A DNA stretch of 13,350 nt from an uncultured Clostridia bacterium (GCA_946404295.1 CAMJDE010000025.1:1-13350), one strand, 5' to 3'. Numbered from the stretch's first letter, positions 5,172-12,562 are shown. Numbers and translations: made by a program. The notes: generated from the sequence alone by a model not told the origin.

Positions 5172-6392
5172 ATGTATTATAGAAGACAGATGGAAAAGGC
5201 GATCCTGAAAGCGTCCGAGGAATTCCCCGTCATAATGGTTTGCGGACAAAGGCAAGTCGGCAAATCAACGATGCTCCGTCAGTTGTCTGAAAACGACAGG
5301 ACCTACGTGACCTTCGACGACGCAAAGGCGAGGAACCTTGCGAAAAAAGATCCCGCGCTCTTTTTCGAGACGTACGGATACAAACTCTTCATAGACGAAT
5401 TTCAGTACGTCCCCGAAATCCTCTCCGAGATCAAACGGATCGTAGATGAGAAAACCTACTCCGGAGAAAAAGTCAACGGGACGTTCTGGCTCAGCGGATC
5501 GCAGAAGTTCGTTATGATGAAGCACGTCACGGAATCCCTTGCGGGGAGAGTCGCCGTGTTCAATCTGCTTCCGCTGTCCCAGAGAGAGATAGACGGCAAC
5601 GTTGACGAACCGTTCCGCCCGGACGTTGAAAGCATCCGCGAAAGATCGAAGACGGACCGGACGACAAGCGAGGTTTTTGAACTGATATTCAGGGGCGGAA
5701 TGCCGAGGATCGTCTCTGACGGCGTTGACAGGGATCTCTATTTTTCCTCCTATATGGACACCTATATTGAAAGAGATATCAGTCGGATCGAAAACATCGG
5801 AAAATTGGATGAATTCCGGGATTTTGTGACCTATATGGCGGCGAATACGGCGCAGGAGCTGAAATACGATTCCATCTCAAAAGCGATCGGCGTTTCGGCG
5901 CCGACGGTAAAAGAGTGGGTATCCGTTCTGGAACGTTCGGGGATCATCTATATTTTGCGGACGTATTCGCCGAACTTCTCCAAGCGGCTGGTGAAAACTC
6001 CGAAATGTTATTTCATTGATACCGGTTTGGCGGCGTATCTCACTTCCTGGCCGACGCCCGAAACTCTGATGAACGGGAACGCGGCAGGCGCTTTCTTCGA
6101 GACCTACGTGGTAGGCGAGCTCCTCAAAGGATACGCCAACGCCGCTCGGGATCCGAGATTGTTCTATTACAGAGACGTCGACAAAAAGGAAATCGATCTT
6201 CTGATGGAGGAGGGAGACGCCGTTTATCCGTTGGAGATTAAAAAAGGCAAGAACCCGTCGGACGCCGGCAGGAACTTCTCGGTTCTCGAAAAATTCAAAA
6301 AGACGGTCAAACCGGGATTGATTCTCTGTATGGCAGACGAGCTTTTCCCCGTTTCCAGGGATTTGTGGTATTGTCCGATCTCATTGATTTGA
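5172..6392 (+). CDS. AAA-family ATPase with DUF4143 C-terminal domain
   Basis: The 406-residue protein begins with an AAA_14 P-loop domain: Walker A GQRQVGKST (25-33), Walker B LFIDEFQ (72-78), sensor LSGSQ (107-111) and the family signature SLAGR (122-126). Residues ~195-290 hold a winged-helix-like region (SISKAIGVSAPTVKEW). The C-terminal DUF4143 part has a nuclease-fold-like set of acidic residues: FFE (308-310), EID (340-342) and LEIKK (354-358, E355 and K357). All key ATPase residues are present and the length is usual for the family. The cellular role of these proteins is not firmly known; they are common in gut bacteria and often appear in variable regions. It is 20 bp upstream of a methyltransferase gene and the two share one promoter. 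The pair is bracketed by repeat copies B and C. Confidence 0.9.
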   Translation: MYYRRQMEKAILKASEEFPVIMVCGQRQVGKSTMLRQLSENDRTYVTFDDAKARNLAKKDPALFFETYGYKLFIDEFQYVPEILSEIKRIVDEKTYSGEKVNGTFWLSGSQKFVMMKHVTESLAGRVAVFNLLPLSQREIDGNVDEPFRPDVESIRERSKTDRTTSEVFELIFRGGMPRIVSDGVDRDLYFSSYMDTYIERDISRIENIGKLDEFRDFVTYMAANTAQELKYDSISKAIGVSAPTVKEWVSVLERSGIIYILRTYSPNFSKRLVKTPKCYFIDTGLAAYLTSWPTPETLMNGNAAGAFFETYVVGELLKGYANAARDPRLFYYRDVDKKEIDLLMEEGDAVYPLEIKKGKNPSDAGRNFSVLEKFKKTVKPGLILCMADELFPVSRDLWYCPISLI

Positions 6393-6412
6393 TGCATCAC
6401 ACGGAGGAAAAC

Positions 6413-7396
6413 ATGGAACACTATTATTTGTGCCCGAAATGCAGATCAAAAACTCTGTTGCCGAAATGCAATATCTGCGGATATGAAATCCCTTATATTA
6501 ACTCGATCTACCGATTCTGCAACGACGTTTCCATAAACCTTGAAGGAGACAAACAGTACGTCGGTTACGATAACATCGGGGACGATTTTGACCCCGCGGT
6601 TGCGTGTTGCGACGAAAAAAACGACGAGCGTTCCGGCGTATACGCCGCTTGTGCGGACGTGATCGCGAAGAAGTACGGCACGGAAATCAGCGTCCTCGAT
6701 CTTGGCGCCGGCTTGGGCGCTGCTTCCATCCCTCTTGCAAAAAACGGGATCTATACGATCGCCGCAGATATATCGGCTGTTATGTTGAGCACTGCCGCAA
6801 AGCGCGCAAACGGTCGGTACGACAATCTCATTCTCGCAGAGATGAACGCCTACGACATTATGCTTCCCGATGAAAGCATCGACGTCGTCGTTGAGATCGA
6901 TATGCTGCATCTCGTCAATGAACCCGAACCGGTTGTTAAAGAAATATCCCGCGTGCTGAAGCCGGGAGGGAAACTGATACGCTTCGCGTCTCTCCCTTTG
7001 GCTTTGAGCAAAGAAGAAACCGAGCAAAACGAATACTTCAATAAGGTTCTGTCCGATATCAGAGATCATTATTTCCATTATCTCGAAAGTCATCATTATC
7101 CGATCGTTGCGTTTCACGTTGATTACCAGACGGTGCTTCTGCAGTATTTTAAGTCGCCCTACAATCAACTCGCGCAAGGATTTGAGGAAAAAATCAACGA
7201 AAAAATGAGAATCAAAACGCACCGAATGAAAACGGGTGCGTATTCCTTCCTGCAAAGAACGCCGAAGGAATTGATAGACGCGGCGTGGAAAGATACGGAC
7301 GGGTACGCTCGCGAAAAGTACGGCGACGACTATGCGGAAATACAAGATTTTTCAAGATGCGGCGCTGTTTTAGACGTCTATACCGTTAAGAAATAA
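6413..7396 (+). CDS. Class I SAM-dependent methyltransferase with N-terminal zinc ribbon
   Basis: The start is set at the ATG at 6413-6415 because GGAGG lies just upstream (6403-6407). An earlier in-frame start at 6365 would overlap the ATPase gene. The 327-residue protein starts with a CPKC...CNIC zinc ribbon (C7, C10, C19, C22), then a methyltransferase core: motif I VLDLGAGLG (94-102), an acid for the ribose hydroxyls in IAADIS (D119), motif IV VVVEIDMLHLV, and VLKPGGKLIRF. The N-terminal ribbon plus methyltransferase layout recalls RlmA-type rRNA methyltransferases, but the rest is not close enough for me to call that, and a small-molecule substrate is also possible. It is translationally near-coupled to the ATPase gene. 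Confidence 0.82.
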   Translation: MEHYYLCPKCRSKTLLPKCNICGYEIPYINSIYRFCNDVSINLEGDKQYVGYDNIGDDFDPAVACCDEKNDERSGVYAACADVIAKKYGTEISVLDLGAGLGAASIPLAKNGIYTIAADISAVMLSTAAKRANGRYDNLILAEMNAYDIMLPDESIDVVVEIDMLHLVNEPEPVVKEISRVLKPGGKLIRFASLPLALSKEETEQNEYFNKVLSDIRDHYFHYLESHHYPIVAFHVDYQTVLLQYFKSPYNQLAQGFEEKINEKMRIKTHRMKTGAYSFLQRTPKELIDAAWKDTDGYAREKYGDDYAEIQDFSRCGAVLDVYTVKK

Positions 7397-7403
7397 AAGC
7401 AGT

Positions 7404-7428
7404 CTCGATAAGGGAACTCCCTGTCGAG
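7404..7428 (+). terminator. Weak hairpin after the methyltransferase gene
   Basis: CTCGA (7404-7408) pairs with TCGAG (7424-7428), and AGGG (7411-7414) pairs with CCCT (7419-7422) with a small asymmetry between. No T-run follows. It sits 8 bases after the stop codon and may be a weak or factor-aided terminator. Confidence 0.35.
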
Positions 7429-7564
7429 GCATTCTCATCAATACTATTACGCCACGCCCGCTTCCGGAGACAAACTTATTATTTCCCCATGATTTATTCG
7501 GTTCGACGAAGAAGAAAAAATGGATTTGTAACCCTCTGTTTTCAACTTGCTACGCATAGTTCCC

Positions 7565-7685
7565 ACCGTAAGGAAACGGCACGAACACCAAAATGTGTTC
7601 GTGCCGTTTCCTTACGGTCTGCTCCGTCGACCTCAAACTCGTCTTATTTGCGTCGCGGAGCGGCGCGTCGAATCCCCTATGCTCC
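7565..7685 (+). repeat. Structured tRNA-associated repeat, copy C (internally deleted)
   Basis: Hairpin 1 is a perfect 24-bp stem (7565-7588 with 7595-7618, loop CAAAAT). After a short spacer comes TTATTTGCGTCGCGGAGCG (7644-7662), identical to the left arm and tip of hairpin 2 of copy B. It is joined directly to a 23-base block (7663-7685) identical to the right end of copy A (578-600). The right arm of hairpin 2, all of hairpin 3 and most of hairpin 4 are missing. The join falls in a GCG-rich stretch, as expected for slippage or short-homology deletion. The rest of 7397-7805 shows no gene. Confidence 0.75.
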
Positions 7686-7723
7686 GCTCCGTTGATATCT
7701 TTAATCATTCCTTTTTCAAGTTA

Positions 7724-7745
7724 CAAAACGGGTTCGTTTTTGTTT
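7724..7745 (-). terminator. Possible weak terminator downstream of the PHP gene
   Basis: CAAAACG (7724-7730) and CGTTTTTG (7735-7742) can form a short A/T-rich stem around GGTT. On the minus strand it would lie about 60 bp after the PHP gene stop. The stem is weak, so this is tentative. Confidence 0.22.
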
Positions 7746-7805
7746 TTCGTTCTTCGGCGGTTTGCGGCGGATCCGCGCGGTCGGGTTACGGGGGAGAAAA
7801 GACGG

Positions 7806-8630
7806 TCAGAGGGGGTAGTCGATCGGTTGGCGTTTGCGGTAGACGGCGTAGCGGGTGAAGCCGAGCGCAAAGAGCCTCTTTCGGGCTTCCTCAAAGCCGG
7901 CGCCGACCCGTCCGGCCGCGTGCGCGTCGCTTCCGAACGTGATCCGCTTTCCGCCGAGATCGCGGTAGAGCGAGAGGATCGGTTCGTCGGGCATCATCAT
8001 TCCGCCCGGCGCGGTGTCCGAGAGCCCCGAGGTGTTGACTTCAAGCGACCGTCCGCTCCGGATCACGGCGGAGAGGATCGCGGCGATCGCGTCGCGGTGG
8101 CGGACGAGGTCGACCCTCCGGCGGTACTTTCCGACGAGGTAGCGAAGCGGGCAGGTCAGGTGGGCGAGGACGTCGAAATCGTTTTTTTCCGCCATCGTCA
8201 GCAGAAGCGACAGATAGTGCGCAAACAGCCCGTCGATCTCTCCGTCGCTCCAACTCTCCCCGAAATCACAGCGCGAGTAGGCGTCGTTCAGTTTCCCGAA
8301 CGACAGACAATGGACCGACCCGATCACGAGATCGTAGTCGGAAAGCGAGAGGATCGCCCGCCCGCCGTCCGGGTCCGCGAAATAATCCCCGATCTCCACC
8401 CCGCGCGCGACCGACAGGTCGGGATAGCGGTCCTGCGCTTCGCCCGCCTCCAGGACCGAGCGGGCGATCCTCTCGCGCGTTTCGGCGGGATCGACCCCGA
8501 ACAGATCGGCGTGGTCGGTGATCGCGACGCCCGAAAGCCCCCGCGCCCGCGCGGCGCGGCAGATCGCGTCGACGCTTTCCCTCGAATCGTGCGAACAATG
8601 CGTGTGCAGATGCTGATCGTATGCGATCAT
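7806..8630 (-). CDS. PHP-domain phosphoesterase (histidinol-phosphatase-like)
   Basis: The 274-residue protein has the full metal-binding set of the PHP family: QHLHTHCSHDS with H9, H11, H14 and D15; TDH with D39 and H40; GVE with E79; GSVH with H107; AHLTCP with H157; EVNTSG with E196; and GSDAH with D234 and H236. The length fits HisJ-type histidinol phosphatases, which remove phosphate from histidinol phosphate, but no other histidine genes are nearby, so a general phosphoesterase role is equally possible. The ATG at 8628-8630 has AAGGGGG about 10 bases upstream. It lies 37 bp downstream of the esterase lipoprotein gene with no terminator between, and is probably on the same transcript. 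Confidence 0.85.
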   Translation of the reverse strand: MIAYDQHLHTHCSHDSRESVDAICRAARARGLSGVAITDHADLFGVDPAETRERIARSVLEAGEAQDRYPDLSVARGVEIGDYFADPDGGRAILSLSDYDLVIGSVHCLSFGKLNDAYSRCDFGESWSDGEIDGLFAHYLSLLLTMAEKNDFDVLAHLTCPLRYLVGKYRRRVDLVRHRDAIAAILSAVIRSGRSLEVNTSGLSDTAPGGMMMPDEPILSLYRDLGGKRITFGSDAHAAGRVGAGFEEARKRLFALGFTRYAVYRKRQPIDYPL

Positions 8631-8667
8631 ACGGGTCTTTCCCCCTTTCTTTCAAGAGAGGCGCCGA

Positions 8668-9831
8668 TCATTTCCCGTCCGGGGCAAGAAACGCCTTACC
8701 CACGTTGTAGCCGATCTCGAGTTGATCCGCCTGGTTCCAATGCCATTGATCCGACCCGAGTCCGTCGGTGTTCACCTTACCGGTACTCTCGTCGTATCTC
8801 GAGATCGCGTATTGAGAATTGTCCACCACGCGGCAGTTCGTCACGGAGTCCGGGAGTTTTTTCTGCATCGCGATAAACGCCAGATTGACGCTCTCCGCTC
8901 TCGGATATTCCAGGTTCTGCGTCTGCGAGATCGTGCCGACGACGATCGGCATTTCGGCGGCTCCCCGATCGTCTCCCCCCGTCATCCCCTGCAGGATCTT
9001 CGCAACGTCGCGGCGGATATCGGACGCAAAATACGGAAACGCCACGGCGTATTCATCCGGCTCGCGGCGGTCGTTTTCGCCCTGCATCCAGTAAAGTCCC
9101 TTGATATTGACGTTGGTATAGCCCATAGCGCGCAGCGAGATCAAGCGATCTTTGATCACCTCTAAAAGCTCGCGATAGAGCGCGCCGGTCATACTCGCTC
9201 TGTATTCCGAATATTTGAAACCCAGTTTCTTCATGGCGTAGGTCGGCGGGACCCACGTGCCGTACTTGCTGCTGGGACCCGTGGCGTCGGTCACTTTGGT
9301 GATCAGACTTGTCCCGCCGTGACCGTATTTGATAATACCGGCGGTTTTGCCGCTCGTTTCGTTGTAAACTTCGGCAAGCGCTTTCGCCATGCCGGCTTCC
9401 GGTCCCATCTTTCCGCCGACCCCGAGCCCCAGTTTCGTCTTGCACCACGCGAAATCCTGACTGTCGTAAGAGTCCGCCGTATCCCAACGGACTTTACCCG
9501 CGAAAAGAACGTTCGGGAAACCGGTTTTGAGTTCTGGGGCAAATTCGTACGCCGCGGCTTTGTCCACGACGGTCGAGAATCCGACGGCGTTTGACTGTCC
9601 CGCGACAAGATAAATGTCGATCACGTTTTCCTCGCTGTAAAAAAGTGTTTTCGTTTTACTTTCGTCGTCCGGCGCCGACGTGGGCTCCGGGACTTTGCTC
9701 TCTTCCGTTTGCGGTTGGGTCTGCTGCTCGGTCTGCCGTTCGGTCTGCTGCTCTTCCGGTCCCCTCGCCGTGCAGGAAACGAGTGCAAGCAACGAGAACG
9801 CCGCGAGCAACGCCGCAAGTGTCCGTTTCAT
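8668..9831 (-). CDS. Secreted lipoprotein esterase, SGNH/sialate O-acetylesterase-like
   Basis: The start is set at the ATG whose codon is 9829-9831 because AAAGGAG lies just upstream and the protein then begins with a lipoprotein signal (MKRTLAALLAAF, lipobox LVSC, C20). An earlier in-frame start at 9885 would precede the ribosome site. The mature 367 residues start with a Q/E/T-rich tether (26-60), then a carbohydrate-esterase domain: DIYLVAGQSNAVG with nucleophile S80, GHGGTS (171-175), WMQGEND (248-254), and the C-terminal SDQWHWN with D361 and H364 completing the catalytic set. It is expected at the outer face of the membrane, removing acetyl groups from sugars such as xylan, sialic acid or host glycans; which one is not visible. 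It is first in an operon with the PHP gene. Confidence 0.85.
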   Translation of the reverse strand: MKRTLAALLAAFSLLALVSCTARGPEEQQTERQTEQQTQPQTEESKVPEPTSAPDDESKTKTLFYSEENVIDIYLVAGQSNAVGFSTVVDKAAAYEFAPELKTGFPNVLFAGKVRWDTADSYDSQDFAWCKTKLGLGVGGKMGPEAGMAKALAEVYNETSGKTAGIIKYGHGGTSLITKVTDATGPSSKYGTWVPPTYAMKKLGFKYSEYRASMTGALYRELLEVIKDRLISLRAMGYTNVNIKGLYWMQGENDRREPDEYAVAFPYFASDIRRDVAKILQGMTGGDDRGAAEMPIVVGTISQTQNLEYPRAESVNLAFIAMQKKLPDSVTNCRVVDNSQYAISRYDESTGKVNTDGLGSDQWHWNQADQLEIGYNVGKAFLAPDGK

Positions 9832-9875
9832 CGTCCTTCTCCTTTCGGGCGACCGTTTTTCCGCGTCTTGCTTAC

Positions 9876-9904
9876 AGTATAGCATTTTTTTCGCACGATT
9901 TCTA
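9876..9904 (-). promoter_or_regulatory. Promoter of the esterase/PHP operon
   Basis: Read on the minus strand, TAGAAA (9904-9899) and TATACT (9881-9876) are 17 bases apart, 44 bp upstream of the start codon. The -10 is good and the -35 weak. Confidence 0.6.
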
Positions 9905-9931
9905 TAAAATTTGTGCCCGATTGTATTATTT

Positions 9932-10176
9932 TTTTGTCGCGGAAAAAGGGGCGCCCCCGCCCGGGCGCGGAGCGCGAGACGGGGGGCGGTTTCAAATATT
10001 CGTCGTTTCCCGCCGTTTTTCGGAGCGCAGGATCAGGCAAGCGGGCGAGCGCGGCGACGGCGTCGGAGCCCGAGACGCAGGAGGCGTGTTCCTTGACGTA
10101 CGAGAGGGTCGCTCCCGCGGGCGCGCCTTCGCGTTTCAAAAAAACAAAAAGAGTTTTCAAAATCCGCAAAAGGGAA
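9932..10176. other. GC-rich non-coding stretch between divergent operons
   Basis: No frame here has a convincing ribosome site or protein family signal. GCGCCC (9951-9956) and GGGCGC (9963-9968) form a stem that, on the minus strand, is followed by CCCCTTTTT, like a terminator, although no minus-strand gene lies to its right. The interior (9975-10130) is unusually GC-rich with several short inverted repeats such as GCGTC/GACGC, and then changes abruptly to A-rich sequence at about 10138. It may be a dispersed repeat or an unrecognised RNA. Confidence 0.35.
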
Positions 10177-10205
10177 TTGCAAAAGCAAGGAAAAAATGGT
10201 ATAAT
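10177..10205 (+). promoter_or_regulatory. Promoter of the EAL/ion-channel operon
   Basis: TTGCAA (10177-10182) and TATAAT (10200-10205) are 17 bases apart. Transcription would begin near 10212, leaving a 5' leader of about 115 bases before the EAL start codon. Confidence 0.8.
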
Positions 10206-10328
10206 GTCATTCAAAGTATTTTTTCGCGTTGACACGCGAACGGGATACCGGATTGTCGAACGGAAAACCGTGCTCATCCGAGAACGGTCTTGAACGAAAA
10301 AAGCGATCGGAGGAACAGAAAAGAGGAA

Positions 10329-11546
10329 ATGGACGGGTTCATCATCAGCGACGTTTTGACAGCTATGCAGGCAATGCAGAGACGGGAACTGAAGGTTTTT
10401 TATCAGCCGAAGATCGACGCCACGACAGGTCGGTTGAAGAGTGCCGAAGCCCTGATCCGTTGGGTCAGGGAGGACGGAACCGTGATCCTGCCGCACCAGT
10501 TTTTGCCGGCGATGGAGCAGACCGGCGCCGTCGCCATGCTGGATTGGTACGTGGTCGAGACGGTCTGCCGTTTTCTCGAACGTCTGCAGGCGCTGAAAAT
10601 CGAGCAGATGCCGATCTCGGTCAACTTCTCGCGCTGGCATCTTCACGAAGAGGATATGCCGAAGCATCTTGCCGAGATCGTGGATTCCCACGGAATCGAC
10701 CACCGTCTGATCGTGGTGGAGATCACGGAATCCGCCATGGCGCAGGAAGAAGAACTGATGCGGGAAACCGTTACGGGGCTGCGCGAAAACGGATTTGAGT
10801 TTTCGATTGACGATTTCGGCAGCGGGCTTTCCTCGCTCAGTCTGGTCGCCGACACCGCCCCGGACGAGATCAAGATCGACCGCGCTCTTCTGAAGAAGAA
10901 TTGCGAGAACGAACGGGAACGCGTCATTCTCGAGAGCATTTTCCTCTTTGCCAACCGACTGAACATCCGGACCGTCGCGGAGGGCGTGGAGACCAAGGAA
11001 CAGTACGGCTTTCTCCGTACCTGCAACTGCAATCTGATCCAGGGGTTCTATTTTGCCCACCCGATGCCCGAGGACGACTTCGTGCGTTATCTGACCGATC
11101 TGGTCGCGACGGCGGAGGAAGAGGACATTCTGCTGATCCAGAACGAAACCGGAGCCATGCAGATCCTGCTGCAAGCGGTCTATCGGCGGTATCCGCTGAT
11201 CATTTACGGCAACCTGACCAAGAACAGTTTTTATATGATGACCTACGAAAACTTCACGTCGAAAAGCTGCCCGTCCACCGGCACGATGGACGACCTGATC
11301 GAACACGGAACAGAGACCATGCACCCGGAGGACCGGGCGCGTTGGAACGCGATGTTCTGCCGCGAAAACCAACTCAAACTGCACCGGGAGGGAAAGCAGG
11401 AGTTTCACATGGTCACACGGCAGCTCGGCGACGACGGCGTCTACCGCCAAGTGGAGACCAGCAACTATTTCGTGAAGTGCCCGGCGACCGACGACGTTCT
11501 GGTGATCAGTCTGTGCAACAACTTCGCCCCCGGGGAAGAACGGTAA
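10329..11546 (+). CDS. EAL-domain cyclic-di-GMP phosphodiesterase with C-terminal PAS-like domain
   Basis: The EAL domain fills residues ~15-260 and retains the known catalytic and metal residues: EALIRW (E40), SVNFSR (N99), VEITES (E131), DDFGSG (D161, D162), IKID (K182), EGVE (E218, E221) and QGFYF (Q238). It should therefore hydrolyse cyclic-di-GMP to pGpG in the cytoplasm. There is no GGDEF domain and no membrane segment. Residues ~265-405 form a PAS-like region (MHPEDRARW, 331-339; RQLGDDGVYRQVETSNYF, 364-381) that probably senses a signal or mediates dimers. I chose the ATG at 10329 (405 residues). GAGG lies 2 bases upstream and GGAGG 15 bases upstream, neither ideally spaced; a TTG at 10290 has no ribosome site. 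It is followed after 53 bp by the channel gene with no terminator between. Confidence 0.9.
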   Translation: MDGFIISDVLTAMQAMQRRELKVFYQPKIDATTGRLKSAEALIRWVREDGTVILPHQFLPAMEQTGAVAMLDWYVVETVCRFLERLQALKIEQMPISVNFSRWHLHEEDMPKHLAEIVDSHGIDHRLIVVEITESAMAQEEELMRETVTGLRENGFEFSIDDFGSGLSSLSLVADTAPDEIKIDRALLKKNCENERERVILESIFLFANRLNIRTVAEGVETKEQYGFLRTCNCNLIQGFYFAHPMPEDDFVRYLTDLVATAEEEDILLIQNETGAMQILLQAVYRRYPLIIYGNLTKNSFYMMTYENFTSKSCPSTGTMDDLIEHGTETMHPEDRARWNAMFCRENQLKLHREGKQEFHMVTRQLGDDGVYRQVETSNYFVKCPATDDVLVISLCNNFAPGEER

Positions 11547-11599
11547 GAAACGTCGAAATCTGCAAACCGCCCCCCTGCGGAACATAGGAAGGAACCGTT

Positions 11600-12472
11600 A
11601 TGCCGAAGAAAAAGAAAACCGCCAAAAAAGGGAACCCGACCGCGCGGACGAACCGCGTTTACGCGCTGATCCTTGCCGTCTCGGGCGTCCTGTTCGTCGC
11701 GATCCCGAACCGGATCGCGGAGGTCTTGCCGTATTATCTCTTCGCCCTGATGCTTCTGCACGCGCTACTGATGTTCTATCGCGGCGCGAAAGCCGGGAAG
11801 CGGGCGCGGACGGGGTACCTTCTCGACGCGGCGGTCAGTTTCGTTTTGTGCGTTCTGTTCGTCGTTTTCCGTGAACGGTCTGCCGACCTGGCGGCGATCT
11901 TTATGGCGGTCCGCACGGCGGCGGTGGTCGCCGAGTATATCGCCGCGATCGGCAAAAACAGGCGCGAGCCGCGTGCGATCGTCGGCTGCGTTTTTATGAT
12001 CGTCATCAATCTGGTCCTGCTCGCGAAACTGGTGACCGAGATCGGCGAATCGGTCGAGACGCAGGTCGTGATCTACGGGCTTCTGTTCCTGGTACAGGGC
12101 GTCGCCGGGATCTACGCGAACCTGAAAGACGTGATGCCCGGCAGTCTGTTCGGGCGCGTCATCGTCAAGACCTACGCGGCGGAGATCCTCGCCGGACTTA
12201 TGATCGCGGTGGTCGGGGCGTCGATCCTTCTGCCCGCGTTCGAGCCGGGAATTACGACTTTCGGCGACGGGCTCTGGTATTCCTTTATGCTGGTGACGAC
12301 CATCGGATTCGGCGATATGACGGCGGTCACGCCGGCGGGGCGGCTGATTTCGGTCGCGGTCGGCATCTACGGCATCGTCGCGATGGCGCTGATCACGAGT
12401 ATTCTCGTCAACGTTTACAACGAGAGCAAAGAAAAAGACGCGCAGAGCCGGAACAATTCCGACAAAGATTAA
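11600..12472 (+). CDS. Potassium-channel-like membrane protein with N-terminal six-helix domain
   Basis: The 290-residue protein has a lysine-rich start (KKKKTAKK), then about six hydrophobic segments (near 20-36, 41-60, 73-90, 95-117, 126-146, 153-173), a linker, and a typical two-helix pore: outer helix ~193-214, pore helix and selectivity filter TTIGFGDM (233-240), inner helix ~247-273. The filter TIGFG is a variant of TVGYG. Only 17 hydrophilic residues follow, so there is no RCK/TrkA gating domain. The six N-terminal helices lack an arginine-rich S4 voltage sensor; their pattern of short loops recalls HdeD/DUF308 membrane proteins, which is tentative. The ATG has GGAAGGA upstream. It shares an operon with the EAL protein and is closed by a strong terminator. 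Confidence 0.82.
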   Translation: MPKKKKTAKKGNPTARTNRVYALILAVSGVLFVAIPNRIAEVLPYYLFALMLLHALLMFYRGAKAGKRARTGYLLDAAVSFVLCVLFVVFRERSADLAAIFMAVRTAAVVAEYIAAIGKNRREPRAIVGCVFMIVINLVLLAKLVTEIGESVETQVVIYGLLFLVQGVAGIYANLKDVMPGSLFGRVIVKTYAAEILAGLMIAVVGASILLPAFEPGITTFGDGLWYSFMLVTTIGFGDMTAVTPAGRLISVAVGIYGIVAMALITSILVNVYNESKEKDAQSRNNSDKD

Positions 12473-12482
12473 TCTCCCCCCG

Positions 12483-12524
12483 AACGAAAGGGCGCTTGCC
12501 AAGGCAAGCGCCCTTTCGTTTTCT
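12483..12524 (+). terminator. Strong rho-independent terminator of the EAL/channel operon
   Basis: AACGAAAGGGCGCTTGCC (12483-12500) and its perfect complement (12503-12520) form an 18-bp stem with a two-base loop, followed by TTC. It lies 10 bases after the stop codon. Confidence 0.88.
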
Positions 12525-12533
12525 TGCCGACGA

Positions 12534-12562
12534 TTGCAAAAAACGCGGTTCTGTGGTACACT
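12534..12562 (+). promoter_or_regulatory. Upstream promoter of the XRE regulator
   Basis: TTGCAA (12534-12539) and TACACT (12557-12562) are 17 bases apart. The leader to the start codon is about 120 bases and contains GGCGGTT/AACCGCC inverted repeats (12573-12579 and 12614-12620). Confidence 0.6.

Noticed and set aside
7593..8876. Long plus-strand open frame opposite the PHP gene
   Set aside because: The minus strand holds all PHP metal-binding motifs in order. The plus frame starts inside repeat copy C and has no domain signal.
9828..11585. 585-codon minus-strand open frame opposite the EAL gene
   Set aside because: The plus strand encodes a complete EAL domain with all catalytic residues. 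The minus frame has no family signal and runs through the non-coding gap and over the esterase start.
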